DNA from: Alistipes sp.
GTDB taxonomy: Bacteria; Bacteroidota; Bacteroidia; Bacteroidales; Rikenellaceae
Reading direction: 5' to 3'
Assembly (NCBI GenBank): GCA_021201825.1
Contig: JAJQED010000017.1
Coordinates: 124,001-188,000 of the forward strand
DNA length: 64,000 nucleotides
The notes under the pieces were generated by a model that worked only from the letters and a program-made list of their open reading frames with translations, made no database searches and was not told the DNA's origin. The translations under genes and the position numbers were made by a program. This document shows positions 18,628-28,615 of the stretch, one piece after another; the stretch's first letter is position 1; the number at the start of each line of letters is the position of its first letter.

Positions 18628-19668
18628 TCAGGCAAAGCCGTAGGACGGGATATCTTTGAATCCCCGGAGGAATTCGGCGGTGGACATCCTTTTTTTCCCG
18701 GCCGCCTGCAGTTCGTCGATAACGATATAACCGCCGTTGCAGGCTACTTTGAGGAAAGTCTTGCCGTCGGTGGAGATATGGCCATAAATTCCGGGATGTG
18801 GGTCGTATTCCATCCGGGCCTTATAGATTTTAACCTGCACGGTGCCCTCGGGCAAAATATCCTGCGGCGGACAGTAACGGCGGCTCTCTTCCCCCTCGGT
18901 GTTCACCTCCCGGGTAACACAAGGCGCCCCTTGCCGGGCGACAAGATATCCCCATGCCGCCGGGTAAGGGGATAGACCCCGGATATGGTTATAGATTTCC
19001 TCGATCGGTCGGTCCCAATGTATATAGCAGTCTTCTCGGAAAATTTTCGGGGCCGGTTTAGGCACGTCCACCTGTGGCTGCGGGCGAAGTTTGAGGATCC
19101 CGTCAGCTATCCGCTCCACCGTTTGCAGTACGAGGCCGGTACCGGCCCCCATCAACTTGTCATGGAGCGTACCGGCGGTATCGTCTTTCTCGACCGCCAC
19201 TTCGGCCGACCCGATAATATCGCCCGTATCCATCCCCGTATTGAGGAAAAAGGTCGTAACACCGGTCATGGTCTCCCCGTTCATAATGGCACGGTTGATC
19301 GGGGCGGCGCCACGGTAGTCGGGCAATAAAGATGCGTGAAGATTGAAAGTCCCGTATTTAGGAGCGGAGAAGACCGCCTCGGGAAGCATCCGGAATGCGA
19401 TCACGATACCCAGGTCGGGTTCCCAATCCCTGAACCGGGCGAGGAACTGCTCATCGCGTAATTTTTCCGGCTGCAAAAGCGGCAGGCCTACCGACAGGGC
19501 ATATTTCTTAACGGGGCTCTCCTTGAGTTGGAGGCCCCGGCCGGCCGGTTTGTCCGGCACGGTCACAACCCCCACTACGTTATATCCGTTCTCCACCAAC
19601 GCCTGTAACGGCATAACGGCGAAATCGGGAGTGCCGAGGAATACGATCCGCAAATCCTTACCCGTCAT
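18628..19668 (-). CDS. fmt: Methionyl-tRNA formyltransferase
   Basis: 346 residues; formylates initiator Met-tRNA using 10-formyltetrahydrofolate. The catalytic domain begins RIVFLGTPDFAVMPLQAL, with the tRNA/folate region ending VPDKPAGRGLQLKESPVKKY. The core NLHASLLPDYRGAAPINRA is followed by TFFLNTGMDTGDIIG. The C-terminal OB-like domain starts near residue 215. It is last in a leftward operon, 5 bases after ribBA. Confidence 0.95.
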   Translation of the reverse strand: MTGKDLRIVFLGTPDFAVMPLQALVENGYNVVGVVTVPDKPAGRGLQLKESPVKKYALSVGLPLLQPEKLRDEQFLARFRDWEPDLGIVIAFRMLPEAVFSAPKYGTFNLHASLLPDYRGAAPINRAIMNGETMTGVTTFFLNTGMDTGDIIGSAEVAVEKDDTAGTLHDKLMGAGTGLVLQTVERIADGILKLRPQPQVDVPKPAPKIFREDCYIHWDRPIEEIYNHIRGLSPYPAAWGYLVARQGAPCVTREVNTEGEESRRYCPPQDILPEGTVQVKIYKARMEYDPHPGIYGHISTDGKTFLKVACNGGYIVIDELQAAGKKRMSTAEFLRGFKDIPSYGFA

Positions 19669-19673
19669 GGCCG

Positions 19674-20897
19674 TTACAGCAAACCGAGCTTATGACCCAT
19701 AAGTTTCTCCTTGGTCTCCAAATAGCGCCGGTTATGTTCGTTGGGTTCTATAACCAGCGGCATGATCTCTTCGATGGACAGCCCGTAACCTTCCAATCCG
19801 GCACGTTTGAGCGGGTTGTTGGTCATCAACCGCATTTTACCAACACCTAATTCCCGTAAGATGCTGGCCCCTACCCTGTAATCGCGCTCGTCCACTTGGA
19901 AGCCCAGTTTGATATTTGCTTCGGCCGTATCGAGGCCCTGGTCCTGGAGATGGTATGCCCGCAGTTTGTTGAACAGCCCGATGCCCCGGCCCTCCTGATT
20001 CAGGTAAACAACCACTCCCTTACCCTCTTTCTCGATGGTTTCAAGGGCCTTATGCAACTGCGGCCCACAGTCGCACCGGCATGAGCCGAGGATATCCCCC
20101 GTTGCGCAGGACGAATGCATCCGAACCAGCACCGGTTCGTCCTCAGTCCATTCGCCCTTGAAAATGGCCATGTGCTCGTAGCCGTTGCTCTTCTGGCGAA
20201 ACGGAATTACTTTGAAATTCCCCCATTGAGTGGGCATTTCGGCGACGTCACCCCGCTCGATTATGGTCTCGGTACGGAGCCTGTATTTTATAAGGTCGGC
20301 TATCGATATTATTTTGATGCCGAACTTGGCGGCTATTTCAAGCAGGTCCGGCAGGCGGGCCATCGTGCCGTCCTCGTTCATGATCTCTATCAAGGCGCCC
20401 CCGGGCCTAAGCCCTGCGAGCCGGCATAGGTCGACTACGGCCTCCGTGTGCCCGGGCCTCCGCAACACTCCTTTACTACGCGCACGTAAGGGGAATATAT
20501 GCCCGGGCCGGCCGAGGTCGGCAGGCCGGGTAGCCGGGTCTACAAGGGCTTTGATGGTCTTAGCCCGGTCGCTCGCCGACACCCCCGTACTGCACCCATC
20601 ACCGATAAGGTCAACCGATACGGTGAACGGCGTGCCGAGTATAGAAGTATTGTCGGCAACCTGCATCTCGAGCTCCAGCTCCGCACACCTCTCCTCGGTT
20701 AAAGGGGCACACATAACCCCGCGCCCGTGATGCAGCATGAAATTAACGATCTCGGGAGTGATCTTCTCCGCGGCGATAATGAAGTCCCCCTCGTTCTCCC
20801 TGTCCTCGTCATCGACGACGATTAGCAGTTTCCCATCCCTGATATCTTCTATCGCTTCCTCTACCGTGTTCAGAAGCCCTTTGTTCTCGATTGTCAT
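19674..20897 (-). CDS. ribBA: Riboflavin biosynthesis bifunctional protein RibBA
   Basis: 407 residues: the N-terminal 3,4-dihydroxy-2-butanone-4-phosphate synthase domain (about 1-205; [17 protein letters not shown] and [11 protein letters not shown]) is fused to GTP cyclohydrolase II (about 206-407; zinc cysteines in [17 protein letters not shown], then [11 protein letters not shown]). It supplies both precursors of riboflavin. The start overlaps the stop of the upstream permease gene by 4 bases. No FMN riboswitch is visible at its head, since it is internal to an operon. Confidence 0.96.
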   Translation of the reverse strand: MTIENKGLLNTVEEAIEDIRDGKLLIVVDDEDRENEGDFIIAAEKITPEIVNFMLHHGRGVMCAPLTEERCAELELEMQVADNTSILGTPFTVSVDLIGDGCSTGVSASDRAKTIKALVDPATRPADLGRPGHIFPLRARSKGVLRRPGHTEAVVDLCRLAGLRPGGALIEIMNEDGTMARLPDLLEIAAKFGIKIISIADLIKYRLRTETIIERGDVAEMPTQWGNFKVIPFRQKSNGYEHMAIFKGEWTEDEPVLVRMHSSCATGDILGSCRCDCGPQLHKALETIEKEGKGVVVYLNQEGRGIGLFNKLRAYHLQDQGLDTAEANIKLGFQVDERDYRVGASILRELGVGKMRLMTNNPLKRAGLEGYGLSIEEIMPLVIEPNEHNRRYLETKEKLMGHKLGLL

Positions 20898-22351
20898 GAC
20901 TTTGCAGTTTTACCTATCAGGGCTAAAATGTAGCCCCTGAATTTCTTGAATACGTTTATATACCACTCCGCGGCAAAAAGGTTGGAGTCGTTGTTGGCTT
21001 TGTACACGAGGAAGACCGCGATGGGCAGCAGGATAAAGTTCGAGAGCCACATTCCGGAAAATGCGCTCCAACTCCCCTCCCGGGCCAGTTTTTCACCCGT
21101 GATACTTATAATATAATAGACTACGAAAAACAATACCGATACCACGATTGGCATCCCAAGCCCCCCTTTACGGATAATGGCCCCCAGGGAAGCCCCGATA
21201 AGGAAGAATATCATGATCGAGACCGGTAGAGCCCACTTACGATGCCATTCGGATTTATACCGCAATAGCTCCCGCAGGGTATCCTTGGAACGCTCCTCGT
21301 CCCACGTAAAGGAATTCCTCGACTGCCGGGCAGTACTTAAAGCTGCAGACCAAAGTTTCTGTTTCTCCCGCACCCCCATAACCTCGAGCGAATCGCCGAC
21401 AGATATAGGATAAATGCGCGCATGGGTCTTCTTGAGCGAATCGACATACATCGTATTGTCGTTCGGGAAGAGGGAAGACATCAGGGGCTCGAAAATTTCG
21501 GACTGCAGTTTTCCCAGTGCCGTAGAAAGGGAGTCAATGCCATGTTCCAACTCCTTAAGGTTCTTGGAGGCTCCGGAATTGAAAAGGTCCGCATCGCTCC
21601 GTTCGAGGGCGAAGCCGGACGTTGCGGTAAGGCCGTTCTGTTCCTCGAAATAGTTGCGCGTGAGCTTGCTTTCGTTGAACCAGTTTCGGTTGTCCCGGGT
21701 ATGTTCGAAATTCTCGCCGTTGAACAATCTCACGGCAAGGAATTTACTGTCGTCAGTAAGATGGATGTAACCGGAATCGGCCAGCGTGGTGCTCATGTTG
21801 CCGCCGGCTTTGCTGTTGTCATAGATTAGCACATCGTTCAGCAGGCCCGTCGCCGGGTCCTGCCTGCCAACCCGCACCGTCATATCGTCGATGCCAGTAA
21901 AAAATATACCGTCCTTGAACTCGATGGTCTGCTTAGTGCGGCGGATATCCCAAATAAGTGCCGACATCTGCCCGTTGGCCCACGGGGCGAGGTTGTTCAC
22001 TACGAAAAAACTCCCGATAGCCACCATTGTATACAATATGATCAGCGGCCGAATGATACGCATAAGCGACATCCCGGAGGACTTCATTGCCAGAAGCTCG
22101 TAGTTCTCCCCCAGGTTTCCCATCGTCATAATAGCGGCAAGCAACGTTGCCAACGGCAGGCCGAGATAGATGGCATTTATAAAGACATAAAGCAGCAGTT
22201 CCGCAATAACGCTAAGGTCCAACCCCTTACCGACAAGCTCGTCGATATACCGCCACATGAAATTCATGATAAGGACGAACATCACGATAAAGAACGTGAG
22301 GATCATCGGCCCGAGGTAAGACTTGAGTATAAACCTGTCTATGGTTTTCAT
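20894..22351 (-). CDS. LptF/LptG family lipopolysaccharide-export permease
   Basis: A YjgP/YjgQ permease of 485 residues from ATG 22351; a frame extension to 22450 is low-complexity Arg/Pro-rich and unlikely. It begins [20 protein letters not shown] and has three N-terminal and three C-terminal membrane helices around a periplasmic beta-jellyroll-like domain (about 130-360). Such proteins extract lipid A-linked glycans from the inner membrane as part of the Lpt ABC exporter. The periplasmic region contains a Bacteroidota-type insertion. Whether it is LptF or LptG cannot be said, as no partner is nearby. Confidence 0.9.
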   Translation of the reverse strand: MKTIDRFILKSYLGPMILTFFIVMFVLIMNFMWRYIDELVGKGLDLSVIAELLLYVFINAIYLGLPLATLLAAIMTMGNLGENYELLAMKSSGMSLMRIIRPLIILYTMVAIGSFFVVNNLAPWANGQMSALIWDIRRTKQTIEFKDGIFFTGIDDMTVRVGRQDPATGLLNDVLIYDNSKAGGNMSTTLADSGYIHLTDDSKFLAVRLFNGENFEHTRDNRNWFNESKLTRNYFEEQNGLTATSGFALERSDADLFNSGASKNLKELEHGIDSLSTALGKLQSEIFEPLMSSLFPNDNTMYVDSLKKTHARIYPISVGDSLEVMGVREKQKLWSAALSTARQSRNSFTWDEERSKDTLRELLRYKSEWHRKWALPVSIMIFFLIGASLGAIIRKGGLGMPIVVSVLFFVVYYIISITGEKLAREGSWSAFSGMWLSNFILLPIAVFLVYKANNDSNLFAAEWYINVFKKFRGYILALIGKTAKS

Positions 22352-22412
22352 AAGCGGCCGCCGGGGCGGCTGTGAGTTTAAATCATACAAAAGTAGTAAA
22401 TCCCTGCGGATT

Positions 22413-23264
22413 TTAACCGCCGGCCGCCGGGGCGGCCCGTTTACTGACAACCACCGTATAGGCCCGCTTTGCGGCTTTCAATATTAAAAGCGCTATGGAC
22501 AGCAGGAATATTGTGGCGGCACCGGCCGGAATGTCCAGCATGTAACTGGTCCATACCCCTGCAAAGTTTCCCGCAACGGCGATCATAACGCTCCAAAGTG
22601 CTATCCGGGCGAAAGATTTGGTAAACGTATTCGCTATTACGGCCGGCATGGTGAGCAGTGAGATAAGTAAAACGATACCCACGGTGCGGATCGAAAAAAC
22701 TATGCCGAGGGCCACAAGGACCGCCATAAAATAGGTCACGGCCATAACCGGCACCCCCTGCGAAGCGGCAAACTCCCGGTCGAACGCCACATACATGACG
22801 GGGCGATAAAAGAAAATAAAGAGCGCCGAAACCACGACGGCAAGTATTCCGAGTGCAATAATATCAGAAACGGTCACGGCCAGGATACTCCCGAACAGGT
22901 AGCTCATCAGGTTGGGGGCATACCCGGGGGTCATATATATAAAAATAACCCCGAGGGCCATACCTACCGACCAAACGATCCCGATGGCGGAATCCTCCCG
23001 GACGGTCCCTTTTTTAGAACTCCACTCGATTCCCAGGGCGGAGACCACAGAAAAAATTGCCGCCCCCAAAATAGGGTCCCGGCCAAGGAAATGGGCGATC
23101 CCGATACCCCCGAACGAAGCGTGCGTGATACCGCCGCTAAGGAAGACCATGCGGCGGCTGACCACATAAGTGCCCAGCAAACCGCACACTATCCCGGACA
23201 GGAAGCATGCCGCAACGGCGTTGCGCAGGAAATTGTAATTGAATATGTCGCTCAGGAACTCCAT
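22413..23264 (-). CDS. Metal ABC transporter permease (ZnuB/MntB-like)
   Basis: ABC-3 family inner-membrane permease of 283 residues with eight or nine hydrophobic helices. The start chosen is ATG 23264 (a TTG lies 9 bases earlier). Family marks are LLGTYVVSRRMVFLSGGITH, ASFGGIGIAHFLG and AVGILLLISLLTMPAVIA-like sequence near 215-235. Members import zinc, manganese or iron with an ATPase and a solute-binding lipoprotein. Neither partner is next to it, so the metal is unknown. It heads the operon leading to lptF/G, ribBA and fmt. Confidence 0.88.
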   Translation of the reverse strand: MEFLSDIFNYNFLRNAVAACFLSGIVCGLLGTYVVSRRMVFLSGGITHASFGGIGIAHFLGRDPILGAAIFSVVSALGIEWSSKKGTVREDSAIGIVWSVGMALGVIFIYMTPGYAPNLMSYLFGSILAVTVSDIIALGILAVVVSALFIFFYRPVMYVAFDREFAASQGVPVMAVTYFMAVLVALGIVFSIRTVGIVLLISLLTMPAVIANTFTKSFARIALWSVMIAVAGNFAGVWTSYMLDIPAGAATIFLLSIALLILKAAKRAYTVVVSKRAAPAAGG

Positions 23265-23281
23265 CTCGGGCAATCAAACCG

Positions 23282-23289
23282 CAAATTTA
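23282..23289 (-). promoter_or_regulatory. Promoter -7 box of the permease-lptF/G-ribBA-fmt operon
   Basis: Minus-strand TAAATTTG matches TAnnTTTG 17 bases before the ATG. A TTG lies 23 bases upstream (23313-23315), a little farther than usual. Confidence 0.5.
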
Positions 23290-23380
23290 ACTTTTATTGT
23301 CCGTTCGTGAAACAACCCGGCCCTTTACTTTCAACCTGCGGACTTTTCGGGCTATGGGCGCACTAACGGGAAATTAATAG

Positions 23381-23388
23381 TAATTTTG
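23381..23388 (+). promoter_or_regulatory. Promoter -7 box of mtaB
   Basis: TAATTTTG ends 19 bases before the mtaB ATG at 23408. No TTG is found at the expected -33 distance. A short leader would result. Confidence 0.5.
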
Positions 23389-23407
23389 CCACGCAAACTT
23401 GAATAAC

Positions 23408-24727
23408 ATGCCGCCGTACAGTAAAAAAGTCAGTTTCCATACCCTCGGGTGCAAGCTTAACTTCTCGGAAACCTCTACCCTAGCCCGCCAATTCGACGAG
23501 GGCGGGTTCGTACGGTGCGGCAAAGGAGAGGAGCCGGATATCTGCGTTGTGAATACCTGTTCGGTAACGGGGCAGGCAGATAAAAAATGCCGCAATCTGA
23601 TCCGGCGGCTTGCGGGGAAATATCCCCGGGCAATAATCGCCGTCACCGGTTGTTACGCGCAGCTGCGGGCCGGAGAGATTGCCGCCATAGAGGGGGTTGA
23701 CATTGTGATAGGCAACCAGGGCAAGGGTGAATTGTTCCACAGGGTCACGCAAATAATAGCCAAAAAGCAGGGTGCCGAGATATACTCGTGCGGCACGGGC
23801 GAGGTTTCCGGATTTTTCGCCTCGTGCTCATCCGGCGACCGTACACGGGCATTCCTTAAGGTCCAGGACGGATGCGACTACAAATGCTCCTACTGCACCA
23901 TCCCGTATGCGAGGGGGGCCAGCAGGAATATTTCCATCAAAGAAATAACCGCCGAAGCCCGTAAGATCGCACAGTCCGGGATAAAGGAGGTGGTGCTCAC
24001 CGGGATCAACACCGGTGATTTCGGCAAAACAACCGGCGAGGGTTTCGTCGAACTTCTCCAGGCGCTCGGCGGAATAGACGGGATCGAAAGGTTCCGTATC
24101 TCTTCGATCGAGCCCAACCTGTTGACGGACGAAGTTGTAGGTTTCTGCGCCGGCCATCCCAAATTTATGCCCCACTTTCACATACCGCTACAAAGCGGTT
24201 GCGACCGTATTCTGGGCCTTATGCGGCGGCGGTACCGTACGGAGCTTTTCGCCGAGCGGGTGGCACGGGTGAGGGAATATATCCCGGACGCTTTTATCGG
24301 GATCGACATAATAGCAGGGTTCCCTGGCGAAACGGAGGAGGATTTCGAGCAGACCTGCCGGTTCATCGAATCCCTCGCCCCGTCTTTCCTTCACGTTTTC
24401 CCGTTTTCGGAACGGGACGGCACCCCGGCCGTAGAATTTCCCGGAAAGGTTTCGCCGCAGGAAAAGGCGGTGCGGACGGCCCGTCTAACCGAGTTGAGCG
24501 AACGGCTGCACACCCGGTTCCTATCCCGTTATACCGGCACGGTAGCCCCGGTGCTGTTCGAGAGCGATATTAAAAACGGCACCGTCAGCGGATTTACCCC
24601 CAACTATATTAAGGTCAGGGTTCCCTATGAGCGGCGGCTGGTAAATACCGTAGCCGAAGTACGGCTCGCCGGGATGCTGCCCGACGGCGAAATGCGGGGT
24701 GAAACCGTAGGATACCGGGCAGGATAA
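23408..24727 (+). CDS. mtaB: tRNA t6A37 methylthiotransferase MtaB
   Basis: Radical-SAM methylthiotransferase of 439 residues, adding a methylthio group to t6A37 of tRNA. The N-terminal UPF0004 domain carries the auxiliary-cluster cysteines (TLGCKLNFSET, VVNTCSVTGQA, VTGCYAQL). The radical-SAM triad is in CDYKCSYCTIPYARG. The C-terminal TRAM-like domain starts near residue 380. ATG 23408 is preferred to a TTG 9 bases upstream. Confidence 0.93.
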   Translation: MPPYSKKVSFHTLGCKLNFSETSTLARQFDEGGFVRCGKGEEPDICVVNTCSVTGQADKKCRNLIRRLAGKYPRAIIAVTGCYAQLRAGEIAAIEGVDIVIGNQGKGELFHRVTQIIAKKQGAEIYSCGTGEVSGFFASCSSGDRTRAFLKVQDGCDYKCSYCTIPYARGASRNISIKEITAEARKIAQSGIKEVVLTGINTGDFGKTTGEGFVELLQALGGIDGIERFRISSIEPNLLTDEVVGFCAGHPKFMPHFHIPLQSGCDRILGLMRRRYRTELFAERVARVREYIPDAFIGIDIIAGFPGETEEDFEQTCRFIESLAPSFLHVFPFSERDGTPAVEFPGKVSPQEKAVRTARLTELSERLHTRFLSRYTGTVAPVLFESDIKNGTVSGFTPNYIKVRVPYERRLVNTVAEVRLAGMLPDGEMRGETVGYRAG

Positions 24728-24742
24728 TTGCCTTTTGTTGAT

Positions 24743-24750
24743 TATATTTG
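24743..24750 (+). promoter_or_regulatory. Promoter -7 box of the HAMP sensor-trkH operon
   Basis: TATATTTG, a full TAnnTTTG match, lies 22 bases before the ATG at 24773. Confidence 0.5.
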
Positions 24751-24772
24751 TTCGGATATTTAACATTTCACC

Positions 24773-25516
24773 ATGACCGGGATACGTAAAAAAATTTCTG
24801 TCGGTTTCCTTTGCCTCGGGTTGATGCTGATGTTCTCCGGGGCGGTTTCATTCTTCGAGCTCAACAGGCTCGGCCGTTCCACCCGTGAGCTGCTTGAAAC
24901 GAGTTCCCGTAATATGGAGCTGTCCAAACGGATGCTCGACGCCGTACAGGAACAGAACGCATCCCTGCTGGAAGCCATCGTGCTGGAGCGCCCGGGGTTC
25001 GAACGCAATTTTAACCGTGCCGGTGAAGAGTTCCAGAGCGCACTGGACGAGTCGGTCACCCTGGGCGAGCAATACGAACTGGATGGGATATACGAAGCCA
25101 GCGGGAATTACGAACGGCTGGTGGCCAATTATTTTGACGACACGATGAATACCGATATCGAGTGGTTCGTCCAGATGTACAAAACAACGTACAGCGAGCT
25201 TACCGACGCGATAAAGAATTACATGGTTTCCTCACAGCACTATCTGCTCACCAATACCGGCCATCTACGGAGTAATACCTACCGGGCGATGATGCCGGGA
25301 ATAATCACCCTTTGTGTTGCGATACTAATGGTCCTGGTATTCTATTATATGCTGGAGTTGTACTATACCCGTCCGCTGGTCGGGATAGACCGGGGGCTGA
25401 AAGGATATATCGCCGGGAAAGCCCCGTTCCGGGTCAAGACCGAGGGGCACGACGAAATAAATGCCATCAGGGAAAATATCGAGACCCTGATAAACAGCGG
25501 CCGGGGCCGGCAATAA
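24773..25516 (+). CDS. Membrane sensor-like protein: 4-helix-bundle domain plus HAMP, no output domain
   Basis: 247 residues. Two transmembrane helices (about 9-30 and 172-197) flank a helical periplasmic region rich in Glu/Leu/Asn (about 31-170), like the 4HB sensor domains of chemoreceptors. A HAMP-like segment (about 198-245; TRPLVGIDRGLKGYIAGKAP and INAIRENIETL) follows and the protein stops there. No kinase, methyl-accepting or cyclase domain is present, and the next gene starts 12 bases later in another frame of the same strand. It may be a modulator of the adjacent TrkH, or a sensor that pairs with a separate output protein; both are inference. Confidence 0.75.
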   Translation: MTGIRKKISVGFLCLGLMLMFSGAVSFFELNRLGRSTRELLETSSRNMELSKRMLDAVQEQNASLLEAIVLERPGFERNFNRAGEEFQSALDESVTLGEQYELDGIYEASGNYERLVANYFDDTMNTDIEWFVQMYKTTYSELTDAIKNYMVSSQHYLLTNTGHLRSNTYRAMMPGIITLCVAILMVLVFYYMLELYYTRPLVGIDRGLKGYIAGKAPFRVKTEGHDEINAIRENIETLINSGRGRQ

Positions 25517-25528
25517 ATTTCGGGTGGG

Positions 25529-26974
25529 ATGAGGCTGAACGTCGTATTGAGGTACATGGGGATAGTAATGCTGCTGGTTGCGGTATTCCTTTTCCTGTCG
25601 GCGGGAGTCTCCCTTATCCACGGTTTCGACACCGGGTTCTATCCGTTGCTTCTATCTTCCGTTTTGACCGCCGCCCTTGGCGGATTCCCGCTGATCTTCG
25701 TAGAAAAGACCGACAGGATCAACATAAAGGAGGGTTACGCGATTGTGGTCGGCGGGTGGCTTATCGCCTGCTTCGTCGGTACGTTCCCCTATCTGCTGTG
25801 GGGCGGGGAGTTCGATATACCGACCGCATGGTTCGAGAGTGTGTCGGGATTCACCACTACGGGCTCTACATCGCTTGCCGACATCGAGGCGCTGCCTAAC
25901 GGGCTGTTGTTCTGGCGCTCCTGTACCCACTGGCTTGGGGGCTTGGGGGTCGTGATGTTCGTTTTGGTAATACTTCCGTCGCTGGGGCGCACTAAGATGA
26001 CCCTGTCGAGTGTGGAGATGTCGCCGCTGGCCCGGGAGAACTATAAATACAAGACTCAGAAAATCGTAAGGATACTGCTCTGGCTTTATGTGTCTATGAC
26101 CCTTGCCGAGACGGTGCTGTTGCGGGTTGCCGGTATGGACTGGTTCGATGCCGTCAACCATGCACTATCCTGTATGGCGACAGGCGGCTTCAGCACCAAG
26201 AACCTGAGCCTCGCCCATTTCAACAGTGCATGGATCGAGGGAATAACCATGATTTTTATGACCCTGTCGGCCATCCATTTCGGGCTAATTTTCGCTACCT
26301 TTACCGGACAGCGGAACAATATCTTCCGCTCCGAAGTGGTAAGGTTCTTTATTGCTACGATCGTGGTGGGCGGTGCGTTGATCTCCCTGAACCTGTTCAC
26401 CACCGGGGTTTACCCAACTTTCGGGCAGTCCGTCCGGTACGGCGGGTTCCAGGCGGTGTCGGTAATCAGCACAACGGGTTTTGCAACTGCCGATACGTCG
26501 GTATGGCCGCCGCTGGCCGTGATGGTCCTTATATTGATGATGTTCCAGTGCGGTTGCGCGGGCTCGACCTCCGGCGGGATAAAGAGCGACCGGGTATGGC
26601 TGTCCCTGAAAGTTCTGCGTGCCCGCATCCTGCAACAACAGCACCCCAACGCAGTGATAAGGGTCAAGTTGAACAACGTCACGCAAAGCGAACAGTTGAT
26701 CGGCCTTGCTCTCCTGTTCATCGTGATATACATACTTATCACGGTGGTCGGCAGCATAATGATCAGCGCGACGGGGATGGACCTTATGAGCAGTTTCAGC
26801 CTCGTAGCGGCGAGTATGGGTAACGTAGGCCCGGGGTTCGGGGAGGTGGGTTCCATGGCCAACTTCTCGGAGATCTCCCCGCTTGTCAGGTTCATGAGCA
26901 CGCTGTTCATGCTCCTGGGCAGGCTCGAGATATTCGGGCTGATACAGTTATTTTTGATAAAATGGTGGAAATAA
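25529..26974 (+). CDS. trkH: TrkH-family potassium uptake channel subunit
   Basis: 481 residues with ten or more hydrophobic helices. All four selectivity-filter segments of the TrkH/KtrB fold are visible: SVSGFTTTGSTSL, SCMATGGFSTKNLS, VISTTGFATADTS and ASMGNVGPGFGEVG. It moves K+ (or Na+-coupled K+) across the inner membrane. The cytoplasmic RCK subunit TrkA/KtrA that normally gates it is not adjacent. It lies 12 bases after the HAMP-sensor gene and 7 bases before the SPOR-like gene, so the three form an operon. Confidence 0.93.
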   Translation: MRLNVVLRYMGIVMLLVAVFLFLSAGVSLIHGFDTGFYPLLLSSVLTAALGGFPLIFVEKTDRINIKEGYAIVVGGWLIACFVGTFPYLLWGGEFDIPTAWFESVSGFTTTGSTSLADIEALPNGLLFWRSCTHWLGGLGVVMFVLVILPSLGRTKMTLSSVEMSPLARENYKYKTQKIVRILLWLYVSMTLAETVLLRVAGMDWFDAVNHALSCMATGGFSTKNLSLAHFNSAWIEGITMIFMTLSAIHFGLIFATFTGQRNNIFRSEVVRFFIATIVVGGALISLNLFTTGVYPTFGQSVRYGGFQAVSVISTTGFATADTSVWPPLAVMVLILMMFQCGCAGSTSGGIKSDRVWLSLKVLRARILQQQHPNAVIRVKLNNVTQSEQLIGLALLFIVIYILITVVGSIMISATGMDLMSSFSLVAASMGNVGPGFGEVGSMANFSEISPLVRFMSTLFMLLGRLEIFGLIQLFLIKWWK

Positions 26975-26981
26975 TGCGGTT

Positions 26982-28529
26982 ATGAAACATATTTCCGGAC
27001 ATATAAAACTACTGGTGCTCGGTGTGTTCACACTTTCGGGTCTGCGGGTCGGTGCTCAGGACCGTACGGTGATCTCAGGACTCGGCTCCGATTCGTTATA
27101 TATGGCGCTGGTCGAACAGGAGGGGAATTACAAATCGAGGGAAGATTCGCTCAACAATAGGATTACCGAAGTCCGAAACCTTTTCAGGACCGACCCGGAC
27201 AACCGGGCGAGCTATTCGGAGGATATCCTGAGACTGGAAAGCGAGATATTCGACATCCGCAACCTTATTGGGATCACGGCGGGAAAGATCAACGCAATTG
27301 AACAGGAATTCATCATCCGCAACCTGTCCGGGGAGGCAGACCCGGAGGCGACAGGCAGGGAAAGAACGGACCGGTATCTGGAGAACAGCTCGGTTATCGT
27401 CCTGAACCCGTTTTTCTCTTCCAACCTCTCGGAAGAAGATTATGCCCTGCTCAAGGACGCCCAGAAGCGGGAGCAGGAAGTAGCTGGTTCAATACGGTCT
27501 TTCACCGATAATTACGCTTTAATTGCCCGTATTGCTCACGAGCTGGACGAGGCGGCAGAGCAGGAGCATGCCGACAGCCTCTATTCGCGTTACGAGACCC
27601 TTATGTTGCTCAACACCAAATATACCGACAATATCGGGGAAGCGTTCGGCTATGTTTTCGATAACAAGCTTTACTGTTATAATTATATTCTGGATAAGCT
27701 GGGGCACCGTAATGAACTTGCGGAATTCGAACGGAAAACCGTACAGACCCGTGAACAGGCCATCTCTGCCACCGAGGGCGCCCAGTCGCCCGAGATCGCA
27801 GCATATATGGCCCGCAAAACACTGCTGATCGACTATGAGAAGACGCTGGCCCGCATGGCGGGATACGATAAGGCCCTCGATTCCCTTTCACGGGCCGAAA
27901 GCGCTTTCCGGAGTACCCGGCTGGATTTTCCGGCTATAACGGTAGAGGAGAAACTTTTCCTGGATTTCGAACCAGTCCGGTTCGCCAGCCCGGTCAAATA
28001 TGACAGCCGCAACCCTATACCGGACCTGAAGATCCATCCCAAAGGGGAGATATACCGGCTGATGCTCGGCTCGTTCCAGAGGGCGCAGCAACCCTCCATT
28101 CTTCGGGGGGCATACCCGGTGGGGGTGTGGAAAGAGGATGGGAGGTTCTCATATTATGCGGGCGGCTATGCCACAGCCCAAGAAGCCGCCAATGCTATAG
28201 CGGAGCTTAAATCCAAAGGTTTCAAGGACCCGAAAGTGGCCCGGTGGACCAACGGACAGTATAAACTTTTCGAGCAGTCGGAACTTGACAAACTGCTGGG
28301 TAAAGTAAACGACGGGCTTTTCCGGCTGTCACTGGACACGGACGGGAAACCGCTTCCGGACGTAGTTAAGGAAATACTGGAGGACATGGCTCCCGGGGCA
28401 GAAATATCCCGTAACGGCGACCTGTACATAATAGGGACTTTCGATTCACGTAGCGAGGCCGAAGAGGTGATGGGGGAGATACTGGAAGAAACCGCCGGGA
28501 TCGGGGTAAAAATAGAGGATGTGGGGTGA
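26982..28529 (+). CDS. Secreted coiled-coil protein with SPOR-like C-terminal domain
   Basis: 515 residues. A signal peptide ends near residue 25 (RVGAQ). A long helical region (about 35-310) contains coiled-coil-like stretches. A SPOR-like module follows at about 355-435 (YRLMLGSFQRAQQPSILRGA, then YYAGGYATAQEAANAIAELK), with a further alpha/beta tail. SPOR domains bind denuded peptidoglycan at division sites, so a periplasmic cell-wall role is plausible but inferred. It is third in the operon with trkH. Confidence 0.7.
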   Translation: MKHISGHIKLLVLGVFTLSGLRVGAQDRTVISGLGSDSLYMALVEQEGNYKSREDSLNNRITEVRNLFRTDPDNRASYSEDILRLESEIFDIRNLIGITAGKINAIEQEFIIRNLSGEADPEATGRERTDRYLENSSVIVLNPFFSSNLSEEDYALLKDAQKREQEVAGSIRSFTDNYALIARIAHELDEAAEQEHADSLYSRYETLMLLNTKYTDNIGEAFGYVFDNKLYCYNYILDKLGHRNELAEFERKTVQTREQAISATEGAQSPEIAAYMARKTLLIDYEKTLARMAGYDKALDSLSRAESAFRSTRLDFPAITVEEKLFLDFEPVRFASPVKYDSRNPIPDLKIHPKGEIYRLMLGSFQRAQQPSILRGAYPVGVWKEDGRFSYYAGGYATAQEAANAIAELKSKGFKDPKVARWTNGQYKLFEQSELDKLLGKVNDGLFRLSLDTDGKPLPDVVKEILEDMAPGAEISRNGDLYIIGTFDSRSEAEEVMGEILEETAGIGVKIEDVG

Positions 28530-28615
28530 TGTTTTCACAAAAAACACTATCTTACACCTTGTAAAACCCGTATATAACAAAGAACTTTCGTCCAACCAAC
28601 CCGGCTTATTTCATT

